In this document: in pieces, positions 49,628 through 58,999 of the stretch
Layout: each line of letters opens with the position of its first letter
Position numbering within the stretch: position 1 is the first letter of the stretch
Source of the DNA: an uncultured Clostridia bacterium
Lineage (GTDB): Bacteria; Bacillota; Clostridia; Christensenellales; UBA1242
Assembly (NCBI GenBank): GCA_949949035.1
Contig: CATLHJ010000002.1
Coordinates: 62,001-126,000 of the forward strand
Length of the DNA stretch: 64,000 nt
Reading direction: 5' to 3'
Notes under the pieces: model-generated
What the model was told of the DNA's origin: nothing
What the model saw: only the letters and a program-made list of their open reading frames with translations
Database searches by the model: none
Made by a program: the position numbers and the translations under genes

Positions 49628-51649
49628 ATGGCTAAATATGCCCAAGTTGTCATTGACGCTGTTTTGAATAATAACCAAGTTTGGGACTATGTGATTCCGT
49701 CGCAATGGTCCGTCAGTGCTGGGTCCTGTGTAACCGTGCCGTTCGGCAAACGGCAGATTGACGGTTATGTTTTGACGGTTAGTGACCAAACAACCGTGCC
49801 CGAAAACTTGTTGAAACCACTTACGGGACTTAAAGACAACGTGATGATTAAACCCGAACTGCTGGCCTTGTTGCCACAAATTTGTGCTCATTTCAAATTG
49901 CGGTATCTTGATGTTCTTAAATTATTTATTCCCAGCGCGGTACGTACGGGGAAGCCCAAGCGCAATGGGGAACGGCGGGTTCCGGCTTATCAGCATAAAC
50001 AAGACCAACCAGTAATTTTGAATCACGAACAACAACACGCTGTGGCTACGGTTTTGGCAGGTGGGGATGAGGTTTTTTTGCTGAAAGGGGTAACGGGCAG
50101 TGGTAAGACCGAAGTGTACATGCACATTATTGAACGCGTGTTAGCCGTGGGTAAAACCGCCTTGGTATTGGTACCAGAAATCGGTTTGACGCCCCAAGTC
50201 TTGGCCAATTTTAAGGCGCGTTTTGGTGACATTGTGGCGATGTTACACAGTAAACTGTATGGCGGTGAAAAATTCGATGAATGGCTGCGGGTTAGTCAGG
50301 GAACGGCGCGCATTGTGATTGGTGCCAGATCCGCGGTTTTCGCACCGTTAGAAAATATCGGCGTGATTATTATTGACGAAGAACATGACGGCAGTTATCA
50401 AAGCGACAGCAATCCACGCTACCAAACGCACGACGTGGCGATTATGCGTGCTAAATGGCACCATTGTCCCGTGGTTCTGGGGTCTGCAACGCCGTCAATC
50501 GAAAGTTTTTACCGTGCCGAACAAGGGCAGTACCGCTTATTAGAATTGACCAAACGCGCCAACAACGTACCATTACCGAAAATCAATATTGTTGATATGG
50601 CACACGAGATTCGGTCGGGTAACGGTGGTATCTTTGGCCGTGACGTGCTGGCCGCCTTATTGGCGACCTTGAAGGCGGGGAACTCGGCCATGATCTTTTT
50701 GAACCGACGGGGTTATTCTCAAAGCGTTCGGTGTTTGCAATGCGGGTGGACGGCGAAGTGTGAAAATTGCGATGTTTCAATGGTCTATCACCGTGATGAC
50801 GAACAGTTAAAGTGTCATTACTGCGCGGCACGCTTACCATTTCCGCCACGTTGTCCGCAATGTGGCAGCACTTATATTAAACACGGAGCAATGGGCACCC
50901 AAAAGATTTGTGCCGAATTAGAAAAATTATTGTCGCAAGCCGGACTGCTGAATGTGCCAGTCTTGCGGATGGATACGGATAATACGCAGACCAAGGGGGC
51001 GTTAGTTAAAATTTTGGACGAATTTGCCAATGCGTCGCCCGCGGTGTTGGTTGGTACGCAAATGATTGCCAAAGGGCACCATTTTCCGCGCGTTGATTTT
51101 GTTTGTGTAGTTAATGCAGACGGTGGCTTTGTGTCCGATTATCGTGCCAGCGAACGAACTTTCGCTTTATTAACCCAAGTAGCGGGGCGGGCCGGACGCG
51201 AAATTGGTACTACGGGAAAAGTTTATATTCAAACCTACATGCCGAACCATTATGTTTATAAATTTGTGCAAGATTACGACTATTTAGGTTTCTATCGACG
51301 GGAGATTGCCGCCCGACAGGCCACCAAGTACCCGCCATTTGCCACTATTGTGCGTGTTTTGGTGTCGGGCACCGTTGATACCAAAATTATTGAAGTTATC
51401 AAGGGCATGATGCAACCATTACGTGATTATGATGCCAAACACCAAGCGTTTATCTATTTGGGAGCCATGAAGTGTCCGTACGGGCGCTTGCAAAATAAAT
51501 TTCGCTACCAAATTTTGGCACGTTTGCGTCAGGAAACAGCGGTAACCACAATTGATTATCTGGACCAAATAGTGCACAACGCGCAAGAACAACCATTGGC
51601 CCGCAGCGTAAAAATCTTTTTTGAAATAAACCCGTCCAGTCTGTCGTAA
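49628..51649 (+). CDS. priA: Primosomal protein N' (helicase PriA)
   Basis: This 673-aa protein carries the PriA DNA-binding N-terminus, Walker A GVTGSGKTEVY (near 155), DEEHD in motif II, and two zinc sites (CLQCGWTAKCENCDVSM and CHYCAARLPFPPRCPQCGS near 370-420). The later motifs include QMIAKGHHFPRV and QVAGRAGR. It restarts stalled replication forks. Length is slightly short for the family (about 730). Confidence 0.96.
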   Translation: MAKYAQVVIDAVLNNNQVWDYVIPSQWSVSAGSCVTVPFGKRQIDGYVLTVSDQTTVPENLLKPLTGLKDNVMIKPELLALLPQICAHFKLRYLDVLKLFIPSAVRTGKPKRNGERRVPAYQHKQDQPVILNHEQQHAVATVLAGGDEVFLLKGVTGSGKTEVYMHIIERVLAVGKTALVLVPEIGLTPQVLANFKARFGDIVAMLHSKLYGGEKFDEWLRVSQGTARIVIGARSAVFAPLENIGVIIIDEEHDGSYQSDSNPRYQTHDVAIMRAKWHHCPVVLGSATPSIESFYRAEQGQYRLLELTKRANNVPLPKINIVDMAHEIRSGNGGIFGRDVLAALLATLKAGNSAMIFLNRRGYSQSVRCLQCGWTAKCENCDVSMVYHRDDEQLKCHYCAARLPFPPRCPQCGSTYIKHGAMGTQKICAELEKLLSQAGLLNVPVLRMDTDNTQTKGALVKILDEFANASPAVLVGTQMIAKGHHFPRVDFVCVVNADGGFVSDYRASERTFALLTQVAGRAGREIGTTGKVYIQTYMPNHYVYKFVQDYDYLGFYRREIAARQATKYPPFATIVRVLVSGTVDTKIIEVIKGMMQPLRDYDAKHQAFIYLGAMKCPYGRLQNKFRYQILARLRQETAVTTIDYLDQIVHNAQEQPLARSVKIFFEINPSSLS

Positions 51650-51658
51650 GTATAGACT

Positions 51659-52909
51659 ATGGTACCGGTAGTGGTGGATCGTTCTCAACGGCAACGTAAT
51701 GCACAACGTAAAATTAAGCGCCCCAAGAAAGTCCGTGGGGTGAACGTACAGAAAATTGCGGTTACCATGCGTAAAATAACCCCAAGATATTGTGATATTG
51801 GCTTATTGTTGGCGGTGCTGGGGTTGACGATTTTTGGCATTCTGATGATTTATTCCGCGTCGCATTATAATGCAACCATTTATTATGATGACCCATTTTA
51901 TTACACCGTTAAACAATTAATTGGTTTAATTATGGGGGTAGTCGGGTTGGTTATTATGTACTTTCTTGATTATCATAATTGGCAAAAATTTGCTTATTTG
52001 ATTTTTGGGTTAGCAGTCTTGTTGTTGGCGGCGGTTTTTATCCCCGGTATTGGTATCAGCAAACTGGGTGCTACCCGCTGGGTAGGTGTAGGGGGCTTCT
52101 CTTTACAACCTAGCGAAATTGCCAAGTTTGCTTTGGTGATTTTTGCCGCCAAAATTTTTGCCTTGCGCCCGAAAGTGACCGGCGAGAAAACAACCATTAC
52201 TCGTTTAGTGGCCCCGCGTTGGTGGCAAACGTTAGCAGTTCTGGCCGCGGGCGGGGTGCTTTGTCTGTTGATTATTCTGGAACCCAATATGTCCATTACC
52301 ATGACCGTGGGGATTATCATGTTGGTGCTGTTGTTTTTGTGTGGGGTGCGCCTGAAGACCTTGGGGTTAATTTTGTTACCGGCTTTAGCGGCGGTCGGGG
52401 TGATGCTGGTGGCCGAACCATACCGCTTAAAACGGCTCTCGGCGTTTGTTGACCCGTGGGCCAATCCTAAAGGCGAAGGTTTCCAGTTGATACAAAGTCT
52501 TTACGGCATTTCTAATGGTGGCTTCTTGGGTGTGGGCTACGGTAACAGTATGCAAAAAAATATGTTCTTACCATTTGCTGAAAGCGACTTTATCTTCGCT
52601 ATTATTGCCGAAGAGTTCGGGTTAGTGGGCTGTTTGGCTCTATTCGCGGTATTTGGTTTGATTATTTATAAAATTATCCGAATCGGTTGCCAATGCCGTG
52701 ATTATTTTGGTCGGTATTTGTGTTTTGGGGTTGGTACCGTTATTCTTGTGCAGTCGGCATTAAATTTTGCCGTGTCAACGGGGTGTATTCCGCCTACGGG
52801 GTTACCGTTGCCGTTTATTTCCTTTGGTGGCACCAGCCTGTTGGTGTTTATGATGGCCATCGGCATGGTATTAAATGTGGACAAACAAAATAAAAAAATG
52901 CTATCATAA
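51659..52909 (+). CDS. ftsW: FtsW/RodA/SpoVE family lipid II polymerase
   Basis: This 416-aa SEDS protein has about ten membrane helices, the ATRWVGVGGFSLQPSEIAKFALV block and the RLSAFVDPW...GFQLIQSLYGISNGG region. It ends with the typical TGCIPPTGLPLPFISFGGTSL motif. It polymerises glycan strands for division or growth. A basic 36-residue leader precedes the first helix; a start at Met37 is possible. It sits where dispensable genes often intervene between priA and def. Confidence 0.92.
   Translation: MVPVVVDRSQRQRNAQRKIKRPKKVRGVNVQKIAVTMRKITPRYCDIGLLLAVLGLTIFGILMIYSASHYNATIYYDDPFYYTVKQLIGLIMGVVGLVIMYFLDYHNWQKFAYLIFGLAVLLLAAVFIPGIGISKLGATRWVGVGGFSLQPSEIAKFALVIFAAKIFALRPKVTGEKTTITRLVAPRWWQTLAVLAAGGVLCLLIILEPNMSITMTVGIIMLVLLFLCGVRLKTLGLILLPALAAVGVMLVAEPYRLKRLSAFVDPWANPKGEGFQLIQSLYGISNGGFLGVGYGNSMQKNMFLPFAESDFIFAIIAEEFGLVGCLALFAVFGLIIYKIIRIGCQCRDYFGRYLCFGVGTVILVQSALNFAVSTGCIPPTGLPLPFISFGGTSLLVFMMAIGMVLNVDKQNKKMLS
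52878..52907 (+). promoter_or_regulatory. Promoter, predicted leaderless
   Basis: TGGACA (52878-52883), 18 bp, TATCAT (52902-52907), then 6 bp to ATG 52914. It lies inside the 3' end of ftsW. Confidence 0.45.
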
Positions 52910-52913
52910 AAGT

Positions 52914-53465
52914 ATGCCTACACAAATTACGCATCTGGCCATCGCTAAACGTTATTTGGCACAACATCCGCACCAGATCAAGGACACGCAGCGTTTCCTT
53001 GATGGCAATGTGATGCCTGATTTAGTACCCGAAAAGGCGGCAGCGCATTGCGGAGTACGTACGGAGTTTAAGGACTTGGTGAAACGCAATCGGGAAAAGG
53101 TTAATCCCGAATTGTATCGTGCTACTCATGATATGAATGACGACTTTCACAAAGGTTGGTATTTGCATTTGTTGACCGACGACCAATTTTATAATGTTTT
53201 TTTACGGGAATATTGTGCGGGCGTCAGTATCGATCAATCATCGATTGATATATTTGAAACCACACAACGCGATAAGGCCTATTTAATTGCTAAATACGGG
53301 GTTAGTTATAATGACGTCACTGATGCTCAAGCATTGATTGACATCAATGTCGCGTACGAAAAAGATCATCACCAACGTTACGGCTACGATTACCAATTTA
53401 CCATGCCATACACTTTGGCAGAATTGGACGCCTTTATCGAGCGAATAGCGCAGGCAACCATTTAA
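52914..53465 (+). CDS. Zinc-dependent phospholipase C-like hydrolase
   Basis: This 183-aa protein follows the S1/P1-nuclease/PLC-like helical pattern: TQITHLAIAKRYL at the start, RFLDGNVMPDL, then HDMNDDFHKGWYLHLLTDDQFYN with the spaced His/Asp ligands, and a late YEKDHHQRY. No signal peptide is visible, so it acts in the cytoplasm on an unknown phosphate ester. It converges on def with a 4-bp overlap. Confidence 0.65.
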   Translation: MPTQITHLAIAKRYLAQHPHQIKDTQRFLDGNVMPDLVPEKAAAHCGVRTEFKDLVKRNREKVNPELYRATHDMNDDFHKGWYLHLLTDDQFYNVFLREYCAGVSIDQSSIDIFETTQRDKAYLIAKYGVSYNDVTDAQALIDINVAYEKDHHQRYGYDYQFTMPYTLAELDAFIERIAQATI

Positions 53466-53905
53466 TTTTGCAATTTATCAATAAATAAAATGCCGTCCAT
53501 GTGGTCCATCTCGTGACCGCAACAAACGGCGTCGCGACCGCGAAAGGTTTGGGTATGTGGTTGGCCGTTACGGTCTTGAAATTCTACCGTAACCAAGTGT
53601 GGACGACGTACGCGACCGCTGATTCCCGGACAAGACAGGCAACCTTCGCCCGCTACGCGCAGGTTTTTGGCCGCTTTGATAATGGGGTTAATGATTTCCA
53701 CAATGCCAAATTCGTCGGTTAATAAGACCGCCATGCGATAAAGTACGCCAACCTGCACCGCAGCAATGCCCACACCATTAGCGCGGAGCATGGTTTCTTG
53801 CATATCGTCTAATAGTTCGTGCACGCGTGGTGAAAAATCATCAACTGGTTTGCTGTGCTTGCGGAGCAGTGGGTTACCTTCTTTGATAATTGTTAATCTT
53901 GCCAT
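53462..53905 (-). CDS. def: Peptide deformylase
   Basis: This 147-aa protein has the three deformylase motifs GVGIAAVQVG (GxGLAAxQ), EGCLSCPG and HEMDHMDG (HExxH). It removes the formyl group from nascent chains. ATG 53905 is chosen because it begins 7 bp after the -10 box; longer readings extend into the promoter. def and fmt are neighbours as in most Bacillota but are divergent here rather than co-oriented. Confidence 0.96.
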   Translation of the reverse strand: MARLTIIKEGNPLLRKHSKPVDDFSPRVHELLDDMQETMLRANGVGIAAVQVGVLYRMAVLLTDEFGIVEIINPIIKAAKNLRVAGEGCLSCPGISGRVRRPHLVTVEFQDRNGQPHTQTFRGRDAVCCGHEMDHMDGILFIDKLQN

Positions 53906-53912
53906 ATAAAAC

Positions 53913-53941
53913 ATTATAACACCAGATATGGTGGTGTGCAA
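53913..53941 (-). promoter_or_regulatory. Promoter of def, predicted leaderless
   Basis: On the minus strand TTGCAC (53936-53941), 17 bp, TATAAT (53913-53918), then 7 bp to the ATG. Confidence 0.65.
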
Positions 53942-53952
53942 TTAAAATATTG

Positions 53953-53982
53953 GTATATATAGTGGTAATTATGATAATAACA
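53953..53982 (+). repeat. 30-bp dispersed repeat, intergenic copy between def and fmt
   Basis: It matches 45311-45340 in the dnaG linker at 29 of 30 positions (one G/A difference). It lies between two divergent promoters and encodes nothing. Confidence 0.6.
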
Positions 53983-53999
53983 AATACTAGATATAGCCT

Positions 54000-54029
54000 T
54001 TGCCGACAAACGTTATTTTGTGTTATCAT
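54000..54029 (+). promoter_or_regulatory. Promoter of fmt, predicted leaderless
   Basis: TTGCCG (54000-54005), 18 bp, TATCAT (54024-54029), then 6 bp to ATG 54036. Confidence 0.5.
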
Positions 54030-54035
54030 ATAATT

Positions 54036-54950
54036 ATGAAAATTGCTTTTATGGGGTCACCACAGTTTGCCGCCAGTGTTTTGGCGGGTATTTTACCGTA
54101 CCACGAAGTAGTTTGCGTGGTTACGCAACCGGACGCAGCAGTGGGACGTGGACAACAGGTACAGTTTAACCCCGTTAAACGCTTGGCAATGGAATATGCT
54201 ATCCCGGTGTTGCAACCTACAAAAATTAGTTTAGATTTGGCACCATTATTAGCGTTTAAGCCCGACATTATTGTCACCTGTGCTTTTGGACAAATTTTGC
54301 GGCAAAATGTATTGGACGCCGCGCCGTACGGTGTGATAAATGTACATGGCAGTTTATTACCACATTACCGTGGGGCGGCGCCAATTCAGTGGGCGGTGAT
54401 TAACGGGGAAAAAGAAACGGGTATTACGATTGCGCAAACCGAGTTAGGGTTGGATTGTGGGGCAATTATTAACCAAATCAGCACGCCAATCGCTTCTGAC
54501 GAAACCGCGGGCGATTTGTTCACTCGGTTACCTAGCCTTGCTGTGAGTGCCTTATTACAAGCGTTGTCGGCGATTGCGGATGGTACGGCAACCTTTACGC
54601 CCCAAGACCACACCCAAGCTACTAATGCACCAATGTTAAATAAAGCTATGGCAAAAATTGATTGGCAACAAGACGCGGTAAAAATCGCTAACTTGGTTCG
54701 TGGGCTTAATCCGTGGCCAGTGGCGTATTTTACTTTGGATGGTGTCCCCGTGAAAGTTTATGCGGCGACAGTGGTTGACGGCAAGGTTACCGCGGGAACG
54801 ATAGTGCAATGCGACCCGAAACACGGACTGATTATTGGCTGTGGGCAGGGTTGTTTACGAATTGACCAATTGCAATTAGCGGGGAAAAAAATTACCACCG
54901 GGGCGGCGTTTTGCAATGGTCGCGACTTGTCCAATGCGAAAATTGATTAG
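54036..54950 (+). CDS. fmt: Methionyl-tRNA formyltransferase
   Basis: This 304-aa protein has the formyltransferase core MKIAFMGSPQFA, VVTQPDAAVGRG, NVHGSLLPHYRGAAPIQWAVINGE with catalytic Asn/His, and a C-terminal OB-like domain (VKVYAATVVDG...GIIVGCGQG-type region). It formylates initiator Met-tRNA. ATG 54036 is chosen over the more upstream codons because those lie in the promoter. Confidence 0.96.
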   Translation: MKIAFMGSPQFAASVLAGILPYHEVVCVVTQPDAAVGRGQQVQFNPVKRLAMEYAIPVLQPTKISLDLAPLLAFKPDIIVTCAFGQILRQNVLDAAPYGVINVHGSLLPHYRGAAPIQWAVINGEKETGITIAQTELGLDCGAIINQISTPIASDETAGDLFTRLPSLAVSALLQALSAIADGTATFTPQDHTQATNAPMLNKAMAKIDWQQDAVKIANLVRGLNPWPVAYFTLDGVPVKVYAATVVDGKVTAGTIVQCDPKHGLIIGCGQGCLRIDQLQLAGKKITTGAAFCNGRDLSNAKID

Positions 54951-54963
54951 TAGTAATAATATT

Positions 54964-55452
54964 ATGGGAAAAGTAATTTTAGTTTGTGGAAAAATTGGCT
55001 GCGGTAAATCGTATTACGCTAACTATCTTAAACAAAAAGAAAGGGCAATTATTTTGTCTTGCGACGAAGTTACCAACATCTTATTCGATAATAATTTAGG
55101 TAGTAAGCACGATGCAATGTCGCAAAAAATCCAGCAATATTTACTTGAAAAGTCGGTGGAGTTGGTGAAAGTAGGCTGTAACGTTATTTTAGATTGGGGA
55201 TTTTGGACGGTAAAGGGACGACAAGATGTGCGGAAATTTTATCGGTCACAAAACATTGCTTGTGAATGGCATTATATTGATGTTGATGAACAAACTTGGC
55301 AGAGAAATATTAAAGAACGTAACCGACAAGTTTTGGCAGGTAAGGGCGGTTCGGCGTTTTATATTGACGCTGGATTGCTGGAAAAGATGTTGTCCCAATG
55401 GGAAGTACCTAATCACGAAGAAATCAATGTTTGGTACACGCTTAAACGTTAA
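54964..55452 (+). CDS. P-loop AAA-type kinase
   Basis: This 162-aa protein opens with a Walker A GKIGCGKSYYA, followed by LSCDEVTN and a helical lid region with ERNRQVLAG. The pattern fits small zeta-toxin/AAA_33-like kinases that phosphorylate small molecules. The ATG lies 13 bp after fmt and no ribosome site is clear. The substrate is unknown. Confidence 0.75.
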   Translation: MGKVILVCGKIGCGKSYYANYLKQKERAIILSCDEVTNILFDNNLGSKHDAMSQKIQQYLLEKSVELVKVGCNVILDWGFWTVKGRQDVRKFYRSQNIACEWHYIDVDEQTWQRNIKERNRQVLAGKGGSAFYIDAGLLEKMLSQWEVPNHEEINVWYTLKR

Positions 55453-55490
55453 GTCTTGTGAAAGATATGGACACAAATAACACGTAGTAT

Positions 55491-55736
55491 TCAGCGACTA
55501 CGGTGGGCGGTGATAATGGTGTAACTGGTCGCGTTGACTGTAATCATAATATTACCGATTGCGCAGTACCAATTTTTGCCTTGGCGTGAAATTTGGCATT
55601 GCGGGGTCGCTATTCGGGTGCGACAAAATTCGACTACTTGGTCGGTGTTTAGGTTAAGGTTTCTTTTGATTCTCGCAACGCCCATTGGTGTAGTGTGCAG
55701 GCGATTAAGGTTAGTAAGCAAAATTTCGCAGTTCAT
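55491..55736 (-). CDS. DUF3781 family protein
   Basis: This 81-aa protein matches the DUF3781 pattern (RLHTTPMGVARIKRNLNL, VVEFCRTRI, ISRQGKNWYCAIGNIMITVNA and YTIITAH). The function of the family is unknown. Its ATG overlaps the stop of the upstream flavin-type gene by 4 bp, so it is the last gene of a three-gene operon. Confidence 0.8.
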   Translation of the reverse strand: MNCEILLTNLNRLHTTPMGVARIKRNLNLNTDQVVEFCRTRIATPQCQISRQGKNWYCAIGNIMITVNATSYTIITAHRSR

Positions 55737-56146
55737 ATTTCCAGCCACGACGTTTTTAGGTCTTGGTAAATTCGACATTTTTGGGCTGTGAATTTTAACA
55801 CGCAATAATCGGGGTCGGTTTTTCCTTGGTGGTAAAATATTGTATCGCCAGTTCGCCAAAGAGCGTCTTTGCTGCTTTGGTCGGTCAATACTTGCATAGT
55901 GCCGATCAGCATCACGCCCGTGTAGCGGAACAGCCCACGTCTAAAAAAGTAGATGCACGCTTTCTTGTTCGCTTGGTAGTGTGCAACCCGCAAGGAAGAC
56001 GTATTGGTCGAAAAATAAAAATCATGACCCTTAATTTTTCGCGGAGCAAGCATGGCCTTGACGTTGGGAAAGCCATTTTCGTCGACGGAAGCAATTAACG
56101 CCGTTTTCCGCTTTTTGATAAAGTTAAAAATTTGTTCTTTATTCAT
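55733..56146 (-). CDS. Pyridoxamine 5'-phosphate oxidase-like protein
   Basis: This 137-aa protein shows the split-barrel flavin fold: KKRKTALIASVDENGFPNVKAM, FYFSTNTSSLRVAHYQANKKACIYF and a closing VLKFTAQKCRIYQDL. Relatives bind FMN, heme or F420 and act as small reductases. It is translationally coupled on both sides. Confidence 0.82.
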   Translation of the reverse strand: MNKEQIFNFIKKRKTALIASVDENGFPNVKAMLAPRKIKGHDFYFSTNTSSLRVAHYQANKKACIYFFRRGLFRYTGVMLIGTMQVLTDQSSKDALWRTGDTIFYHQGKTDPDYCVLKFTAQKCRIYQDLKTSWLEI

Positions 56147-56972
56147 TTTTCAAAATTCCTTTTTGGGGGTTACGGAAAAAATGTTGCCATAATAGGAATA
56201 AGGCAATCGCCAAGTATGATACGGCAACCGTGATGACAGTTGGTATGGTGAATACGGCCGGAGCAATAAAACAAAAGGCAACACTGCACCAATCGACCAG
56301 AATATGAACGATAATCACCAACCAAAGGTTGTTGGATTTTTTATAAATTACGCCAAAGATAATACCTAATGAGATTGTCCAAACAATACGGCAGGCGATA
56401 GTTAGTGCGTTTTGTCCCAGCATTCCAAAAATGTGACCCAAACCAAATAACAATGACGAAATTATAATGGCAATCAGTGTCGAGTGTTTAGTTTTATGAG
56501 CGATTCTTTCAATGATGTTTAATAACAAGGCACGCACGTATAATTCTTCAATTATGCCTACACCTAGATAATAAATTACGCCCTCAATGATGACTTTTTC
56601 TACGGACGGAGTGTAGTTGTAATAACCAATTAACCCTAGTGAAAAAGCCAGTGCCGAAATTACCAGCAAAACCAGTATAGGTAACCAAAACTTGCGCCAA
56701 CCACTTTGGCAATTGGTTAGCCCCATTGACCGGAAAAGTTGTGGACATAAAAACTTGATAGCAATTAAACCGACCGCAATTACCAGCCATTGGTTAATCA
56801 TAATGGTAAAGATGACTGGGGTTATGTCAGAAACAGTAAAATTAACGAATAAAGCAGCAGGAAAAGCCGTAATGTCCATTACGGTCATACACACGCAAAT
56901 GATACTGGCAAAAATTACTTCTTTGATCGGTAGCGGTGGTTTGGCCGTTGTTGCTTGTGGGGCGGTATCCAT
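56139..56972 (-). CDS. CPBP family intramembrane metalloprotease
   Basis: This 277-aa membrane protein has about eight helices and the CAAX/CPBP motifs EELYVRA (Glu-Glu...Arg), FGLGHI and VHILVDW. It is an ABI-type intramembrane protease. The start MDTAPQ at 56972 is preferred because TTGTCA-17-TAAATT lies 8 bp upstream; a longer reading from 57029 would cross it. It heads the operon with the flavin-type protein and DUF3781. Confidence 0.85.
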   Translation of the reverse strand: MDTAPQATTAKPPLPIKEVIFASIICVCMTVMDITAFPAALFVNFTVSDITPVIFTIMINQWLVIAVGLIAIKFLCPQLFRSMGLTNCQSGWRKFWLPILVLLVISALAFSLGLIGYYNYTPSVEKVIIEGVIYYLGVGIIEELYVRALLLNIIERIAHKTKHSTLIAIIISSLLFGLGHIFGMLGQNALTIACRIVWTISLGIIFGVIYKKSNNLWLVIIVHILVDWCSVAFCFIAPAVFTIPTVITVAVSYLAIALFLLWQHFFRNPQKGILKNE

Positions 56973-56980
56973 TACTAAAT

Positions 56981-57009
56981 AATTTAGCTTGCCTGCCGCT
57001 ACGTGACAA
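56981..57009 (-). promoter_or_regulatory. Promoter of the CPBP operon
   Basis: On the minus strand TTGTCA (57004-57009), 17 bp, TAAATT (56981-56986), then 8 bp to the ATG at 56972. Confidence 0.5.
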
Positions 57010-57075
57010 GCATTTTTTGAAAATAGCACTAATTGCTTGGCGAATTGGTATATTTATTGGTACAATAGGCACAAG

Positions 57076-58152
57076 ATGCAGTATTTATATGATTTGGACT
57101 TGGCGGAATTACAGGCGGCACTGACCGCACACAGTGTCCCGAAATTTCACGCGGGACAAATCTTTACCGCGCTGCACCAAGGCGTGGCAGTCGACGATAT
57201 TACCAATATCAGTAAAGATTTGCGGGCGTGGTTAAGACAAAATTACCGTTGCGGATTACCGACGATTGTGACCGAAAAACGGTCGGTCGACGGCACGAAA
57301 AAGTACCTTTTGTCGTACCAAGATGGTGAACGGACGGACTTAATTGAGTGCGTTCTCTTGACCCAAGATTACGGTAATACGGTTTGTGTGTCGACGCAGG
57401 TCGGTTGCCGTATGGGCTGTCAATTCTGTGCTAGTGGTAAAAACGGGTTAGTGCGTAACTTGACGGCGGGCGAAATTTTGGCGGAAGTAATTTTAGTGAA
57501 CAAACTTAACACTACCGATAAAGGGCGTGGGGTAACCAACATCGTGTTAATGGGGTCAGGGGAACCATTAGATAATTTTGACAACGTGATGCAATTTCTT
57601 GCGTTAGTAACTAGTCCCGATGGAATCAATATCAGTGCTCGTAATATCAGTTTATCGACTTCAGGGTTGGTGCCACAAATCAAAAAGTTTGCGGATTTGG
57701 GTAACCAAGTTAATCTTTGTATTTCTTTGCACGCCCCGAACGACGCTTTGCGTCGGCAAATTATGCCAGTCGCCAAACGTTATACGGTAGCGGAAATTAT
57801 TGACGCTGCGAAGTACTTTTTCCAAAAAACGCACCGACGCGTAATTTTTGAATATTCGTTAATGTTAAAGGACGGGGTGCCATTTAATTGTAATGTGTCC
57901 CAAGCTCGCGAATTAGCGGATTTGGTCCGCGGGTTCCCCGCCCATATCAATTTGATTAATCTAAACCCGTTGCGTTTTACGGCGGGGGCAACTTTGACCC
58001 CACCTAGCCGCCCCGTAGCCAAAGCCTTTATGGACGCGGTAATCAAGAGCGGGGTGTCTTGCACGATGCGCAAAAACAAAGGTGACGATATTGATGGCGC
58101 GTGCGGACAGTTACGCTTGCAACATTTGTCGACTTTACCAAGTCAAAGTTAA
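57076..58152 (+). CDS. rlmN: 23S rRNA (adenine-2503-C2)-methyltransferase RlmN
   Basis: This 358-aa protein is a radical SAM methylase with the cluster motif CRMGCQFCASG near residue 117 and the conserved Cys near the C-terminus in GVSCTMRKNKGDDIDGACGQL. It has LMGSGEPLDNFDNV and SLHAPND. It methylates A2503 of 23S rRNA and A37 of some tRNAs. ATG 57076 is chosen; TACAAT lies 9 bp upstream. Confidence 0.96.
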   Translation: MQYLYDLDLAELQAALTAHSVPKFHAGQIFTALHQGVAVDDITNISKDLRAWLRQNYRCGLPTIVTEKRSVDGTKKYLLSYQDGERTDLIECVLLTQDYGNTVCVSTQVGCRMGCQFCASGKNGLVRNLTAGEILAEVILVNKLNTTDKGRGVTNIVLMGSGEPLDNFDNVMQFLALVTSPDGINISARNISLSTSGLVPQIKKFADLGNQVNLCISLHAPNDALRRQIMPVAKRYTVAEIIDAAKYFFQKTHRRVIFEYSLMLKDGVPFNCNVSQARELADLVRGFPAHINLINLNPLRFTAGATLTPPSRPVAKAFMDAVIKSGVSCTMRKNKGDDIDGACGQLRLQHLSTLPSQS

Positions 58153-58926
58153 GTCCATAATCATCATCGCCACAAAGCCAATTACAAAGCCGATATTACT
58201 CCAACTGCGGTTTTTGGGGTCAATGTCGGGAATTAACTCACCAATAACCACAATTATCATGGCGCCGGCGGCAAAGGTTAATAAGAACGGCAAAGCACTG
58301 CGCACCGCCATGGTGATGAAAAAGCCAATGATGGCGGCTATCGGTTCGACAAGGCCACTGGCTTGTCCCAAAAAGAACGCCTTACCTTTGCGCATGCCGT
58401 CACGGTAGAGCGGTACCGAAACGGCTAACCCATCTGGGAAATTTTGAATACCGATACCTACCGTGATCATGATGGCACTTAACAGGTTACTACCGGCCAG
58501 CCCCATGGCAAAACTGCTAAAACCGACACCGATGGCTAGACCTTCAGGAATGTTGTGCATAGTTACCGTGGTAAAGAGTAAAATGCTGCGTTTTTTGGCG
58601 TTGGCGTGGGGTAGTTTATGATCTAAAATAATGGAAGTTAAGGTAATAAATAGGCCACCGGCCAAAAAACCAAGACTGGGCAGTAACCAACTTATGCCGG
58701 GCCATAATTCACCGGCTAGGTCAATCGCGGGTAAAGTTAACGACCACAACGCCGCCGCCACCATAATTCCGGCACTGACCCCCAACATAATATCCAGAGC
58801 ACGCTTATTAAGTTCTTTATCCTTGAAACAGAAAACTACTGCAGCACCTAGTGTGGTGGCTAGCCAAGCGAAAAACGCCGCCAAGAGCAGGAGAACAACA
58901 GGTGGAATTTGCGCCAAATTGTCCAT
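58135..58926 (-). CDS. ZIP family metal transporter
   Basis: This 263-aa protein has eight predicted helices and the ZIP motifs HNIPEGLAIGV (helix IV) and a second ExxG-type helix V (ASGLVEPIAA). It imports divalent metal, probably zinc. ATG 58926 fits the membrane topology; the longer N-terminus from 59043 would overlap the next gene's start. It converges on rlmN with an 18-bp overlap. Confidence 0.88.
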   Translation of the reverse strand: MDNLAQIPPVVLLLLAAFFAWLATTLGAAVVFCFKDKELNKRALDIMLGVSAGIMVAAALWSLTLPAIDLAGELWPGISWLLPSLGFLAGGLFITLTSIILDHKLPHANAKKRSILLFTTVTMHNIPEGLAIGVGFSSFAMGLAGSNLLSAIMITVGIGIQNFPDGLAVSVPLYRDGMRKGKAFFLGQASGLVEPIAAIIGFFITMAVRSALPFLLTFAAGAMIIVVIGELIPDIDPKNRSWSNIGFVIGFVAMMIMDLTLTW

Positions 58927-58999
58927 TATCTTTATCTTATGTTGGAAAATTAGTTTCTGTTTATTGTGCAGTGTGCTATAATCCTTGATAGGGGGTGTA

